Positions 24,422 through 37,871 of a stretch of DNA of 64,000 nucleotides are shown in pieces. The notes beneath the pieces are model-generated. The model made no database searches. It was not told where the DNA came from and saw only the letters and a program-made list of their open reading frames with translations. Source of the DNA: Malurus cyaneus samueli (Eukaryota > Chordata > Aves > Passeriformes > Maluridae); NCBI GenBank assembly GCA_009741485.1, contig CM019217.1, forward strand, positions 32,697,165 through 32,761,164. The letters run 5' to 3'. Position 1 is the stretch's first letter; each line of letters starts with the position of its first letter. A program made the translations under genes and the position numbers.

Positions 24422-24610
24422 CTGGCCACGGGAAATGAAGGGTGGCCCTTTGTGGATGGCACTCCGCTAAACAGGCTGAGCATCCTGAATACATTTTCCA
24501 AACATCTGTTTGGATAGGCTCTGCTGGTAGCCCGGAAGATAGCAAGACTGGAAGCAGGGTGGAAACCACAGCCTCCAAACGCTGCTCTGCACTTCTAAAC
24601 ATGGGATAAC
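24422..24610 (-). other. Candidate phase 1-1 cassette exon in STOX2 intron 1
   Basis: Seen: on the minus strand an acceptor with a long pyrimidine run (TTCTTCCTCTCCACACCACAG) and a donor CCAG|GTAAAG bound 189 bases, exactly 63 codons. The frame used after an exon ending in phase 1 is open throughout and exits in phase 1. It reads YPMFRSAEQRLEAVV and ends LHFPWP plus G. Inserted after STOX2 exon 1 it would add 63 residues without a frameshift. No domain is recognised. An open frame of this length in one chosen frame has roughly a 5 percent chance of arising by accident, so this is suggestive only. Confidence 0.25.
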
Positions 24611-25941
24611 CTGTGGTGTGGAGAGGAAGAATTTCTGCACAGTTTATTGCAAAAGTCAGAATTCCTCCCACGCAGCAGCACCTTCTCTTCATTCGCACAA
24701 CTCACTATCCAAAACTGATTCTCAAAAACTTTTTTGGAGGCTGGAGACTTGATTGTTTACAGGTTTTTGCTTGAAAGGGCTGAGTGAGGTTTGGGGACTG
24801 AAGGGTTGTTTTGAGGGGGTTTTTTATATTTTATTTTTCTTTCTTGGGCCACTTTCCATTTTCAGGATGTAATTAAGGTTCAAAGTCAAGAAAGAAGGGG
24901 AACCAGCTCTATGTCAGCAATTAGCTCAACATCCTGTTAATATCTACCTGTAATCTCTCCCAGTCTAGGCATGCAATCTGCCTGAGAGGTAGGTTCATTT
25001 TCCAGTGGTTGCCTCCATGGGTTACCAATCTCCATTTCTTGTTATACATTTAGCTACACAGCATAATGCCTCCTGAGAATACACAACCTGGTATTACACT
25101 TCACTTCCATGAACCCCATCCTCTTCATAGCAGAGCTTGTACCTCCACATGAGGCATATAACCTTAGGTAGAAATGAGAAGCCCTATTTCCCCATGCAAT
25201 CGGACATCATCCTTTACTTTACATATTTAAATAAAAATACAACTGCATAGAAGCAGACTCTGAGGCAGCAACTGAGCTACCTCAAAAGATTTTGGGTTGT
25301 TTTTTTTTGTCTTCAAGTGTTTCTACTTGTTAGCAAACCAGGCTAGTTTTGCAATCTCTAGGTGACAGTGCTCAGCAAAAGAAAGATCAGCAAGTTATAG
25401 TCACAGCTTTTAACAAGTTCTCCAAGTTCCATAATACCTCATAAAACAAGTATCGCTTAAGTCCCCATCACCCAGCTAGTGATCCATATTGAACATGTGC
25501 CACAACAGGGAATGCACACCATTTCCCTTACAGCACTGCTCAGTCAAGCTGACATGCGAGAATATGGGACCCCACATTTCCATTTTTTTCCTTTTCCCAT
25601 CCTTAGTGATGACAGGTATCAAGTCTGTAACCCAGCTTTGTCTAGAACAACCCTCAGGCAAACATTACTGAGTCTTGCCTTGCAGACGTCATAAGGGACT
25701 TCACCTGCCACTTTGGTAGGATAGTTATGGTGATTCTGGTAGCCACAATGATTGGGAGGCAGATAGGCAATTCCCATTGCTCTCCCAATGTCTTGGGAAA
25801 AGAGACATTAACATCAAACCACTGGAAAGAGGTGACCTAAATGCTAAACAACATCCTGCATCTTTGCTGCTGACAGGACTATTCACAGACTAGATGGGCT
25901 CTATCCTACCAACAGTTTTCTCCATATATATACACACTCTT

Positions 25942-25989
25942 TAACACACACACACGCACACACACACACACACACACACACGACACACA
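25942..25989. repeat. (CA)n microsatellite
   Basis: Seen: about 48 bases of CA dinucleotide repeats with two interruptions (GCA, CGA), following a short TATATATA run. It is long enough to be polymorphic. Confidence 0.95.
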
Positions 25990-28139
25990 TAGAGGTACTC
26001 ATTATCAGACAATAGTTGAATGACCGAAGGTTAAGAATCACTCCTATCTCTTTTTGCCTTGTTGATATTTTTTAAACAAAAAACAATTCAATTTACGTAC
26101 CATTTATAGAAGTTGTTTTTAACTCAGCTGTTCCACACAGGGATTGGGAAGGCAATGGCTCTGCTGCAAAAAGACGGAATAAAACCTCCCAGGCTCCCAA
26201 AGGATGATTTATTTCACATTCCCCAAATTCAAAAGTGAGGTTTCTCTTGCACGCAATAGTTAATAATCTGGATTGTTCTTTGATGCACTATTATTTCACT
26301 GACAGAACTTACTAGCAGTATAAAACATAGGAGAATACTTTATTCTGCATGCATTTTGCACCTCCATCTCTTTTGTATCTTATTTCTCTTTCAGTATATA
26401 GAGTTAAAGCTTCGCAGCATTTACAATTCTTTATTTTACGTGCCCAACACAACAGGTACCCAACTGCAATACAAAGTAATTACAGTAAGAATAGAAGGGC
26501 ATTTTTTCCTCAGCTGTTCATCACGCACTTGAATTCAGGTGAAGTCTCTGTCCTTATAGAGGCAAGACCTGAATTTCTAGTAATGGACAGGTCACTGACA
26601 ATACAAAAGGAGAGCTGTGTTTGTTGGGAGAGACGAAGAGCAAAGTCCAAGACTTACCCAGCAGAGGTCAGGCTAAACCAAAACTTCACTATCATTATGG
26701 GTCTTAAGAAATTGTTTCTTAGGTCCTTCCCACTGTTTCCCCTCAGAATCAAACAATAAATATTTTTACAATGTGACAGATACCTAAGAATTACTCTGAA
26801 AAGCAATTTAAAACTGCAACGTTTAAGTTTTAAACTTTGTTTAAAGTTTGTTGGACAAAATACTCTCAAAAAAGACTAGGACAAAAGCATTTTACACCAA
26901 ACGTTTGCAGAACTCAATATTATTGTTGGGCAAAAATGTATTAATTCAATGAAATAAGAATGAAAATCCACTGTAGCAACATCAACAAAACATTGTGCAT
27001 TCTCTCCTAGAGTATTTCCAACTAATTTTACTCAAACACACAAAGCATAGTAAATGCTTGGAAAGATATACATTGATGTAAGTATTCATAATGACAAACG
27101 AAATCACAAAGGGTCTCAAGTTTGGGAGTCAACTGTCCACAGAATCAAAATAAAAGCATCCTGTACATGATTCAGCACACAGCATAAAACGCAGAAGACA
27201 GAAAACACTTAAAACAAGGCTCATGGATCTAGAATAAAGTGAGCCTGCATAATGCGCTCATATACATGACAAAGAATCTACATAGGCCTCCCCAGCTTCC
27301 CAGTAAGTTGCACTGAAATATATAAAATAGTGCAGAACATATAAAAAATGCACAGAAAAGTTAAAAAGTGCAGAATCAAATGTGTCTGTATATTTGCAAT
27401 ATGTATACAGACATGCAAACATGCATTACTTGTTCAATAAACTTTTTCTGTAGAAGGTATGACCTAAGTGTTGGGGAGAGGTTGAAAGCATGTGAGCAAG
27501 ATTTTAACATAGGTAAGATGTCCAGTAATATTTCTTATGACAGTTAATACTGGAACATTGCAGACAATGCTAATTACACCCTGAATACTGTTTGAATCAA
27601 GGGGTTCAACATATCATCCAACAAATACCACCGTTACTCTTTAAACACCTCTTCCACAAACCCAGAATCACTTACAGTAACTGCAAAAGCTGGATTAGCC
27701 TTCCTCAAGACCTGCAAACTGTCTACTGGAACTTGCGATGAAGTCAAAAGGGAGACACAATTCATACCAGGAAACCAAGACAGACAACACCACTGCTCCT
27801 CCAGACAAGGCTCATCTGCACATTTGCCATTCATCTGCACATCCGGCAGACAATTTTTCTTCTATCTACTATGCCAGCCACCCTTGTTCTATCTTGCAGC
27901 TAGTGATTAATTACACTTTGGTGCAGCAATTCATCCAAGGCAGACCTTTGAAACAGAAAGACACTGTGGAAATCTTATGCTTTGCTTTTTAAGTGCTTTC
28001 TGCTACTGGTAAAACTGACAGTAATAAAACCACGTGGTATCAAAAGATAGTATTTCTGACTAGTTTGTGATACAAAGAAAAAAACCCAACCAGTTATGCA
28101 TCTTCGTACTAAGTACTTATCTGTCACTGAGTACGTACC

Positions 28140-28815
28140 TGTCTTGGGCTGATGTTGTGCCAATACTGTATTCCTATATTCTGTCGGCTTGTATGCCCAA
28201 GAGGTGCCTGTGCCTTTAAATCCAACCCAGAAGAAGGGGAAGAGGCAGCGTGGGCAGTTTAAAAGCTGGGGCTGCCACACAGCTGGGGACTTTTGAGCTC
28301 AGCTCAGCGCTGTGGGAGTCCTTGGTTGCTGCGTGCAGGGGAGTTACATTGTTGCCATTTAGCTAGCTCGAGTTTGTTAACTTGGGTAAACAGCTTTCCT
28401 GGGACCACCACCCCTTTTTTTCTCTGACTCGTGTGATTCCGCTTCTGGAGCAATTTGGCGGCCATCAGGGAGAAGCCACGCTGCTCCGTTTCATCCCGGA
28501 CTCCTGAAGAAGCCAAGCTAGTGACGGAAAAGTACACCAAGCCCTCCATTTCATCCACTCTAAGGAGACGACTATTCAGGTTTTGCCACTGTTGCCTAAG
28601 CACCACATGGACGTTTGCTTTTTCTTTTGTTTCATTTTCTCAGGGACTGGAGCCACGCCATTTTCTCCACACCCCCTGGCCAAGCTGTTGTGGTGGGCAG
28701 GGGCGGGGGCGGCGTGTGTTCCTGAGTTTTAAATATCTAACAGTTACTTTTTACCTGTGTCCTGTGGACACTGTTTTGTTAATAAACTACTTTTTTTTCT
28801 CTTCACTTTTGCCCA
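28140..28815 (+). mobile_element. Probable solo LTR of an avian endogenous retrovirus (ERVL-like)
   Basis: Seen: about 0.68 kb, more GC-rich than its surroundings, beginning TGTCTTGGGC and ending ...GCCCA. It has TATA-like boxes (CTTTAAAT near 28214, GTTTAAAAGC near 28257), a GC box near 28700-28709 and a polyadenylation signal in TTAATAAACT near 28779 followed by a T-rich stretch. Known: this layout and the 'ttttgttaataaact' ending resemble avian endogenous-retrovirus LTRs. I see no flanking gag, pol or env frames, and no clear target-site duplication, so the edges are approximate. The 143-codon open frame inside (28455-28886) is taken as chance. It is antisense to STOX2. The family cannot be assigned without a repeat library. 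Confidence 0.55.
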
Positions 28816-29784
28816 AACATCTATTTCATATTGGTGGGAAAAAAATTATCAAATTTTTCACTTCAGAGGAAACATTTACTCTGTAACGTTTTTCTCTGAA
28901 AACACTGTCTCAAACCAAGACAGTACCACATCAATGTTCAATGAAAGTTTTTCTGATGGAAAGGAAACATTTTTCAAAACCAAACCTGCAGCATACATGA
29001 TGTAAGCAACACTGTTCTGCAACAACGTGTGCTGATATCCCAGCTTAGTTCTCACTTCAGTTTGCCACCCATGGAAATGTCTAACTGCATTGTTCTTTTC
29101 CAGTCCAGAACTCCTTGTGCTGCTGCCATCACCACTTCATTGTATTTCTTCGTTGTATAAGCTTGATTCAACAGCTCTTGTTAAAGACTAGCCAAACTGT
29201 AAGCGTAGTTTAAACAAGCAAATCACCTCACTCAAACAAAGGCAATCTTCAAGCCTGCCTCAGTAAATTAAACTTACAATAATAATAATGACAAGTATTC
29301 CCATGGGCTCATCTGAAATGCGGTGCTAGCTATGATATGTAACCCTGAATAATTCTGGCTCAAGTACACCTCAGGAGGCAAAATACAACGGATTTGAGAA
29401 CAGGGTGGGTTTTTTTCCACTTCTGCTTTGTTTATTCTTGCCAATGTCGCTATGTACTTTCTTGGGTTATTCCATCAACCAGTCACAAAACTGCATGAAA
29501 AATGCAAACAAAGACACAGAAGTGTTATGCAATCAATAAAATCATTATTTTTTGCAACTAAAGCAATAAATGGCTAAATTTAACGAAATACTCTTCTAGG
29601 TAAGATCATTAATGACAAAATAGATAGTCTTAGAGTCAGGAGTTATTCTAGCATGGACTTTAATCTTTTGCCAGTGTGATTTGTATGTACTATTCCCCAA
29701 CTAAATTAACAGAATTTACTTGGATTTAAAAAACATTGTTTGTACACTAAGATTCAACTCTACTTGAGAGGAGTGGCATGGCCT

Positions 29785-29850
29785 CACAAGGAAGAGGCTG
29801 GACTACAATTACCTGAGATCTCTTCCAATCTGAATTTTTCCTATGATCTT
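29785..29850 (+). mobile_element. CR1 LINE 3' tail fragment
   Basis: Seen: GAAGAGGCTGGACTACAATT, then TCTCTTCCAATCTGAATTTT and CCTATGATCTTGA. Known: CR1 copies end with '...ggctggactagatgacct..aggtctcttccaacctgaat..tctatgattctatga'. Here the terminal octamer repeat has decayed. Only about 65 bases are recognisable. It is antisense to STOX2. Confidence 0.75.
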
Positions 29851-32800
29851 GACACTCAAGGTGTTCAGTCAGATGCCAACTTGTACAGGCTATTGGGATG
29901 ACTGGAGGCAGGGTCTGGAATTCAAGACCTGAACAATCCTATTGAAAGTAATAAAAGTTCTCACGCCAAACTTCTTATGCATGTCATGCAACAATCAACA
30001 GCAATCAGGATCAGTCTCAAATTTGCCAACTCTGATATACCTGTCTCCTGTGACTCATGCTATCACCTTGGATGTGTTAGTAACAGCTGTTCAAGTAACC
30101 AAAGTATAAAATGAGGCCTTAATGCTATTAATTTACATATATTTTGAATATAATATTTATAAAGAAAAATCAGAAGTCAGATCTAAGTAGAGCGCTTGTG
30201 ATCTTTCCTAATGCATCATTAGATTTTGCTGGTGATGCTACAGGGTTTGTGCATGTTTGGGATTTTCTCCTTTGTTTGGTTGGCAGGACCAGGGATGTCC
30301 CAGGGCTGAGACTGGTGGAGGGGCAGTGTTCCCAAGGACTGTACAATAGAGCAGTGTTTCCTAAAGTAGGTTATGTGAAGGACGAGCAGAAAGGCATCAG
30401 AGGGAGGGGTGACTGTGGAAAATATGGATGATGTCATCCTCAGCATCAGCAGATCTTAGAAAATATGTGGCAGTGATTTATTTTCCTAGTAGAAGCTAAA
30501 GAGCTATGCTACCAGAAGTTGGGAAAGTGCAGACCTATCCCAGTGTTTTCTTGTTTCACTGAATCCTTTCAACCATCTAGTTCTGGAAACATGGGCAACT
30601 TGGTTATAAATGGCCACATGCTCAGCCTTTGTCTTAAGCCTATGCCCAGATGACCCATTTTGCACATTTCAACCAAGAATAAAGTGACCTCATTTTCAAA
30701 AGTGCTGAGCACCAGCTGTTCCTATTGTGCGTTCACAAACCGCACCATAGGTTCCTGTTTTCAAATTCTTGACCTCAAAAGAATTTTGAGGCAGCAGAGT
30801 GATTATATGTTCTTCCACTTGCCATATGCCTACTTCTTCTAGTTCAAATATAAAAGTCTGAGTAAACTACTTTAAAATTCTGAATGCACTAAATAAGAAC
30901 AAGTACTCCTGCCGCTAGAACTTAAGTGCAACATAAGTGAGCCACGTGATCTAAAAAAACATTTTTTGCAAAGAATGACTAGATTGAAAGTCAGAGTGTT
31001 TCAACTTTAACTCTTAGTTTCTTTTTTGTTTTCTTTCTTTCTAATGAATGGCCTGAAAATGGATGAACAATAGCACCCCAGACGCTGCACCTGAATTTCT
31101 ATTTCCGGGCTTAAGTTTCTTTGCTACCTGCTACATAAAGTTAGGTCAACAAATTCAAAATCATTTTACTACAGTTTTTGGCTAGAGACTTTTCCATAAC
31201 AAATGCAGTTGTCCTTCAATAGTTTTAAACTGTTACTTGAGCATACCACTGTCATCTCCAAACAAAATATCACACTGCTTGTGCAAATAATAAATACAGC
31301 TACCTCATCTCTCCCCAAAAACCATGAGACTTCAAATCAGCAAAATCATCAAAACAACTTACCCACATATCACAAAATGAGTCATGCTAATAATCTGTGC
31401 ACAACATTTCTGCTTTATTTTCAAATTAAGCTAGTTTTTAATAAAAAGGTAGCAAGAAAACCTCAATATATATTCAATTTGCTATGACTTCTTGTTGATC
31501 TCTACTGAGAAGACACTGATTTGCATTGCATTACTGCATTACAGTGAAACATCTTGACTATGTGCGAGGAAAACATCACTAATTTTGGGCACAAGTAAAT
31601 GAATCCATATAGAGATATCACATAAATGCACGTCACCTAGTAATAAACAAAATTACAAATATTCTCCCTCCAAATACAGTTATTTTAATATTCACAGTAA
31701 CTTAAAGAGCAATTGCTTGTACTCCCAAATCCAATAGATCTTGATATCTTGCTTGTGTTAATTAGTCAGATTTCTGTTTTGATTCTCTTGTAAAAGTAAA
31801 CTTTTCTTGCTTTACACTTCTAGCTCTACTTCTCTGTGTTTTAGGACAGCAGAAAGCAAACTTGTGGGAAGGGAACTTTCCTGAAAGCAAGGTCATCAGG
31901 TGGGTCATCTCGCACCCAGAAGAGGGGAGGGTGAGATAAAGGAAGGGTCCAGGGTAAAGGCCAGGAGCAAAAATGTCTTGCTCTTGCACAGATGGACTCT
32001 AATCTCTGAGAATTAGAGGTAAAGTGGACATACTAGTAATTCAAATTCAGTGGTTTAATACGTTTTTTGGAAATTCTCCTCATATTTCCTGACACATTAG
32101 GTCAAACTGCCTACAGATGTCAGAGGAAACTATCTGAAAGTTGCTGGTAAAGTGCACGCGAAGAGGTTAAAGTTTTATTTGGAAAATAATACAGAATACA
32201 GACACTATCACATCACTGAAAATCCTGAAATGTATGAAGGTGTTTGAGCAGATAACACAAGACAACAGTAAAGGAAACAAATAAAAATGGTCTCTTTCTC
32301 TTGAAAGTCTTTGAAATACAACTTGTTTCCTTGGTGTGAGGAAGCTTTGTCAATGACATTTCAAGAAAAAATGGGTATAAATCCTGCAAAAAACAGCTCA
32401 TAAATCCCTTCATGCATCAGTACTTTTGGCTCCACTTGTTCCATATTGCTGGTGCTCTGAGCATCACCAGAAAGCACATCCCACCCTTGACCTACAAAGC
32501 CATACCAGAACATTTCCAAGCTTTGCACCAGTGGGAAGCCACAGAGATTTGCTAATGTCAGAAGAAGAGCTGGCTCGTCCTGTTTGATGAACTATCCTAA
32601 GAAAAGCTATAAATTCAATATTAATTTGTTCCTCAATGCTATTTTTCCATGTAAACTATATCTGCAATCACAATGAGGTCATCTTCTATAATTACGAATG
32701 CAGGACAAGCAACATTAGATTCCAACATTTGTGATTCACATACTAAAAGAAAAAAACATACAGCAAACATGAACTTATTTACAAAAGCAGGTTATGCCGT

Positions 32801-35800
32801 TTGCTTTTCAAAGAACAAAATCAATAGAACAAATCCACCCATACCAAGAAATATCTGAGTATAACTATGAATTCTAGACCTCTTTAAACAAGCCACATAT
32901 ATATACTCTTTATATACTCTCACTGCTGCTATGAACTGGTTTCAGGCAGCTTTTGCAATTTTACAACAAAGTAGTAGTCATGAGATATTCAACAAATTAG
33001 CTCGCACTACTCTCATCGCCTCACAAATGCTTGGTCAGACAGGCTTGGTGGCAGGCCATCACCTCCTTATGCAAGGGCTCTCAAAATCCTACCACCTTGC
33101 CCCTGACCATGTCATCCAAGCCCTTTGTGGCTGTGAAAGAGGTGACAAGAAAGGGGAAGAGGATTTACACTCATATAAGTGCTTCTACACAAAAGACTTC
33201 CAAAAACGGCAAAGTTGAGATGCAAGTATTAAAGACAAGGTTTAAATGCAACTACCAACAACAGCTCTTGTAATTAAATTCATTAGACTTTGGCCTTTTC
33301 CTTCTGACTACATTATTCTGCTGCCTTAAAAATTAAAAGTAGTCAGGCCAAGAAAAACACCCAAAATGCTCGCACATAAAACTCAGCTGCTTAGCATATT
33401 TCATTACCACACTGTTCAAAAATACTGAGCAACTTAAATCTGGAAGCCACTTGGCTTTAGCTACAGATAAGCGCCTGAGATAAGAAGTGTAATTGTTCAA
33501 TGTAATACTGTAGCATGCTTCATATAAACATTTGCTAACACTGCACTTCATATATTTCATTTCAGTGTTGTGAAGTGCTGCTGAATGTTTCAACTTTATT
33601 TATGATCTGTTCCTTTAATATTTACACATCCAAGATTCCCCTTGATGTCAAATTAAACACACTATACTAACTTCAAAGTACAAAGGAGAACTTACGCTTT
33701 GCAACTGAGGGCATAGCCTAGCAGTTACCTGGCTTATTTGTCTCCACTGCTGAAAGAGGAAGGGGGAAAATCTGAAAAGAATGCATTAATTTGTTAGAGA
33801 AGAGAACATGAAATTGGGAATAACAAGGGATAGCTTTTGCACTTAGTAAAATGCTTTGGGTTTAACCACAATTTTTCTGTAACCTAACTACTAAGTACAT
33901 TAAAACCTCTGATTAGGGTTCTCACACAAGAGACATGTTTGCAGACTTCTTGGAGGCTCTGGTTTCATGACAGAATGCGTTGTGTGACACTGCTGTCTCT
34001 CTTAGCCCTACACTGTCAATTCTTCCACATCATAGCATCATAGCCTCAAGCAAACTAGATGGAGAGGGGAGCAATCTCAAAGGTCTTATGATCCCAGAAG
34101 TCTTGGTCACCCACCACAAGGTGTACTGAGGAAAGGCTGAAGCCAAAGCCCAGACATATAAAGAGACATCAGAACATCCAGAAGCAAGAGACAAGAGAAA
34201 ACACAGCTGGAATGAGATGGAAAACACAGCTCACAAACACTTCCGCGTTTTTTTTCACTTTTATAGCTGTTTGTGAATAACTACCAGGGAAAAGTCCTGC
34301 AGCCTCCACTCAAAGAAATCTCCCTTCGAACATTTCAGTTTCCTGCCTGCTTTTCTGCTGCAAAATCAAGCAGAGGGACTGCCACATTGCAATGACATGA
34401 AGGCACAGGTCAGGATTACCAGAGGGAAATGTAAACTCTATGATGTCATACCACAGCACTTTTCAGCAAGGCATGACATCTCACGACAAAACATGGCATT
34501 TTACCCTGATTTTAGGATAGTCTACAAGTAATACTCAACAAAAACCACTTTTGACTCCAGTTCTTCGCTTTCTGTCACTTACATGCTTTTGTCGTAAGTG
34601 TCTCAGGGTCTTCACCTCCACATAAGCACCAAGAGTTGTAGTTCCCCCCTCTCACCACTGTGCAAGTAGGGGATCACCAGCCTAAATGTACATGAGAGAT
34701 CACACTAAGCACCACTGCCACAGTGGTAACACCACTCATTTCAATGACAGCTACTGCCAAGATAGGTATGTTATTACTCCATGTCAGCCTGACTATGTCC
34801 CCTTAAATCAGACAGTCAGGAATAAACCAACACCACTAGTAAATTCAGGACTAAAGCCTTCTGATTTTCATACTGCAAATAATTGGTCTTCCCTGAGCAT
34901 CATCAAGTGAAGCTCCAACTTTGATGCTTGGCTCTGCCTAGAGAAACTATTCTACTGTTGCCAGCAATGGACTCAAAGGCCTTGCTTTTGCTCTCATGCT
35001 ACAATAAATTAGTAATAACTCAGTTAAAAATCAATAGAATTGTACTAGTATACAAAGAAGAATCTGACCCCATGGTCTATTAGGTCGTTTTTAATGATCC
35101 CACAATTAGAGAATTCAAATCAAACATTTAACATTTAACCTTATCTGCTGCTTCTAAATTAGCTAAAACAGATTAAAAGCACATGCTTTTTTCCAAGAGT
35201 TCGAAAAAGAAAGGTTTCAAATCTGGTAAAGGATATTTTATATGTTTCCATTGTGCACTAGAGTTTAAAATGCTATACTTTTAACGTGAAATAGCAGCTT
35301 CAGACAGCTAAAATCATGGACTTTGGAGGTACTCTGATTAAGCAACCACTACACAGACTGCATCATGGACTGAAGTGGACAAAAGTCAATGTCCTGTGAG
35401 AATCTCAGCTACAACTGTGCTTAAGAACACTTCTGCAGATAAAACAAAGAGTGATAAATTCAAAGACTGGTGAGTGGAAGTTCTTCAATTTCTTTTTAAA
35501 CTGAAGCCTAGCATGAAAATTTCATCTTTTTTATCATATTTACTGTTTTATATTCTGTATTTTTCATCACTTGCCTTGTTTTTTCAATGTTTGCATTTTA
35601 TTCTTGCTAAGAACCTCTCCAGCATCAATTACAATTACTAACAGCATGCACGTCTAAATAAACACCTGCAGATGTACACAAAGCATAAACAAAATACACT
35701 GGCATTGGTATACAACCCAGTCTTCTCAAATAAAATCTATTAAATGGATGTGCTCTGATGTTACATTAACAAGTAATATATAAAATCTTCAAAAGAAGGG

Positions 35801-37849
35801 TGGAAATTAAAAAGAGCAGTATAAAAAAGAACATACATATAAACATATATGGATAAAGTAAAATTATATATAACTTGTATGAATATATTATGGCATTCAG
35901 CGCATACAGCAAAGTTATTTTGTACATAAACAACAAGAAGATGATTTCTGTGAGCATCACTGAATGTGTATAGAGGATCTCTTGGGAGGGCTGGACCACG
36001 TGCAGTGCATACACAATCTCTGGAAGAACCACCATAAGCAGCTGTCCCCATCCACATCTATACAACATACCTGAAACTTATTTCAGAAAGCTTATTTCTG
36101 TGATGCTGGTCTATGAATTGACAGGGCTTGGGGACCTAATTTTGATGGATATTTGGCAGCTCTCCAGCAGGTGACTATTCAGCTCTATACTCCACCAGTG
36201 TTTTCAAAGGCAACCCACTGAGCACATGAATTGGATCAGTTCAGACCCATATGAAAATTCAGGTATGCAGATTTTGAAACCCACGCAGTCCAATCTATCA
36301 GCTTTCAGAGCCTCCTCCTGCAAAAACCAGCACTTTTAGAGACACCCAATGTGTCACAAACTTAGGAAGCCATGGTGGAAAGTTACAGCCTTTAGCTATT
36401 AGCTGAACCAAGATTTATCTTGTGAGCTAACCAATGCCTCCAACATGAGGAAAGGGGATACCTTGGAGACATGAAACATTAGGACTCACTTTTACATCAT
36501 TTTCTCAGGTCAACTCTGTCTTGAAAGAGCAATTCTGCTTTACTAATAAGCGGAAGACTTGGAAATAACTAATGCCTTGGCACCAGATCCTGCTTGCAAT
36601 TTGAATCAGGAGTTGACATTTTTGGAATGTCAAGAGTTGATATAACAAGAAACTCCTGCTTAATGCAAGCCTTTCATCTAGGCATGTGTCACCTTCAAGA
36701 TGAGACAGCTCATAAGGCCCAGAATTCTGAGGAAAAGGAAAGGAAGGAACTAAGGAAAGAAAACAATGTGAAAGTAGGAGTAAATGAAATTACAGAAATA
36801 ATTAACAAATGCTTCTTTCATGACTTTAGAAGAGAATGTGTGATGACAGGAATCCTGTTAATATCCTAGTTACAAGAATCTGGAATGTGTATGTTGTGTT
36901 CAGAGAGATGGGATTAATGTTGCTTCTTGACCTAACAGCTGATCTGCTGTTTTTCTACCACCAAAAATACCAAGAACCTCAAAACCTCCTGCACATGTGT
37001 GTATATTCTTCACTATTGAGAAAAGCTACCAAAGAGCACAGGAAGCAAGTTTAGTATTGACAATGCACACAACTCAGGGCTGCCACAGGGCCGCTCTCCA
37101 TATGCAAGGCAAGCAGTTGTCACTCCTAACACTGCCTGGCATCACAGAGTGTACCTGCAAACAAAATTAAATGAAGACTGCTAAACAAATTTTATTGCCT
37201 GCACAAACTGGCAAGGACAGAAAGCATGCTGGGGGGAGCACCACACACACACACTTTCTTTTTCCTTCCACTCCCTTAGACATCTGTTTGTGGTTATAGT
37301 TGGACACAGCAGAGTGGGCAAGACAGACCTGGGTCTTGATGGGCACAGACACTCTTTGACACAACAAGTTCTTACTTGTTGCTGGAAAAACACAATCCAA
37401 AACTGCTTTTGAAAGGCAATATATACCAGAGCAGGTTTTAGATTTTTTTTTTCTTCTTGCTGGTCCCCTGTAACAAAATAGCCCTCTCAAAATTATGCAC
37501 AGCAATCACATGCGTGCACCCATCCATTCAGGAGTACAAAAGAGGTCAAATGCTCTGATCTAAGAAGCTGGATTTGAAGCTAATTTGCTATTAAAGTGAC
37601 ACTTCCCATGGGCATCTGTGCTATCAGTCAATTTTGACACACCCAGTACTGACAAAGCTTCATTTTACACCAACCCACTAGTAAGATTCAGTATCAACAC
37701 CATTTTGTATGCTTTCTCACTGCTTTATACACACCATCCTTTTCAGTGCTGCATTAATTAGTGAATGAATTATGATGACACAGGCAGGTTGAGCTTTTTA
37801 CCTCAACTCTTTTAACTTACCTTTTCATGACTTAACTCTAAATGCCATC

Positions 37850-37871
37850 TACAGTGAAACATTTCACTGTA
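37850..37871. repeat. Perfect 10-bp inverted repeat
   Basis: Seen: TACAGTGAAA, spacer CA, then the exact complement TTTCACTGTA. The surrounding AT-rich intron holds nothing else recognisable. Confidence 0.8.

Noticed and set aside
26349..26759. 136-codon plus-strand frame
   Set aside because: No domain recognised and length compatible with chance in this amount of AT-rich sequence.
28455..28886. 143-codon plus-strand frame
   Set aside because: It lies mostly inside the LTR-like insertion and continues through the AATAAA region; not a retroviral coding frame that I recognise.
34025..34050. CATCATAGCATCATAG resembling a CR1 terminal octamer repeat
   Set aside because: No CR1 body follows in either orientation, so the resemblance is too short to call.
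37821..37848. AAAAG|GTAAGT donor preceded by a TTTCACTGTAG acceptor-like site, minus strand
   Set aside because: Would make a 28-base exon with weak pyrimidine content; more likely a chance match.
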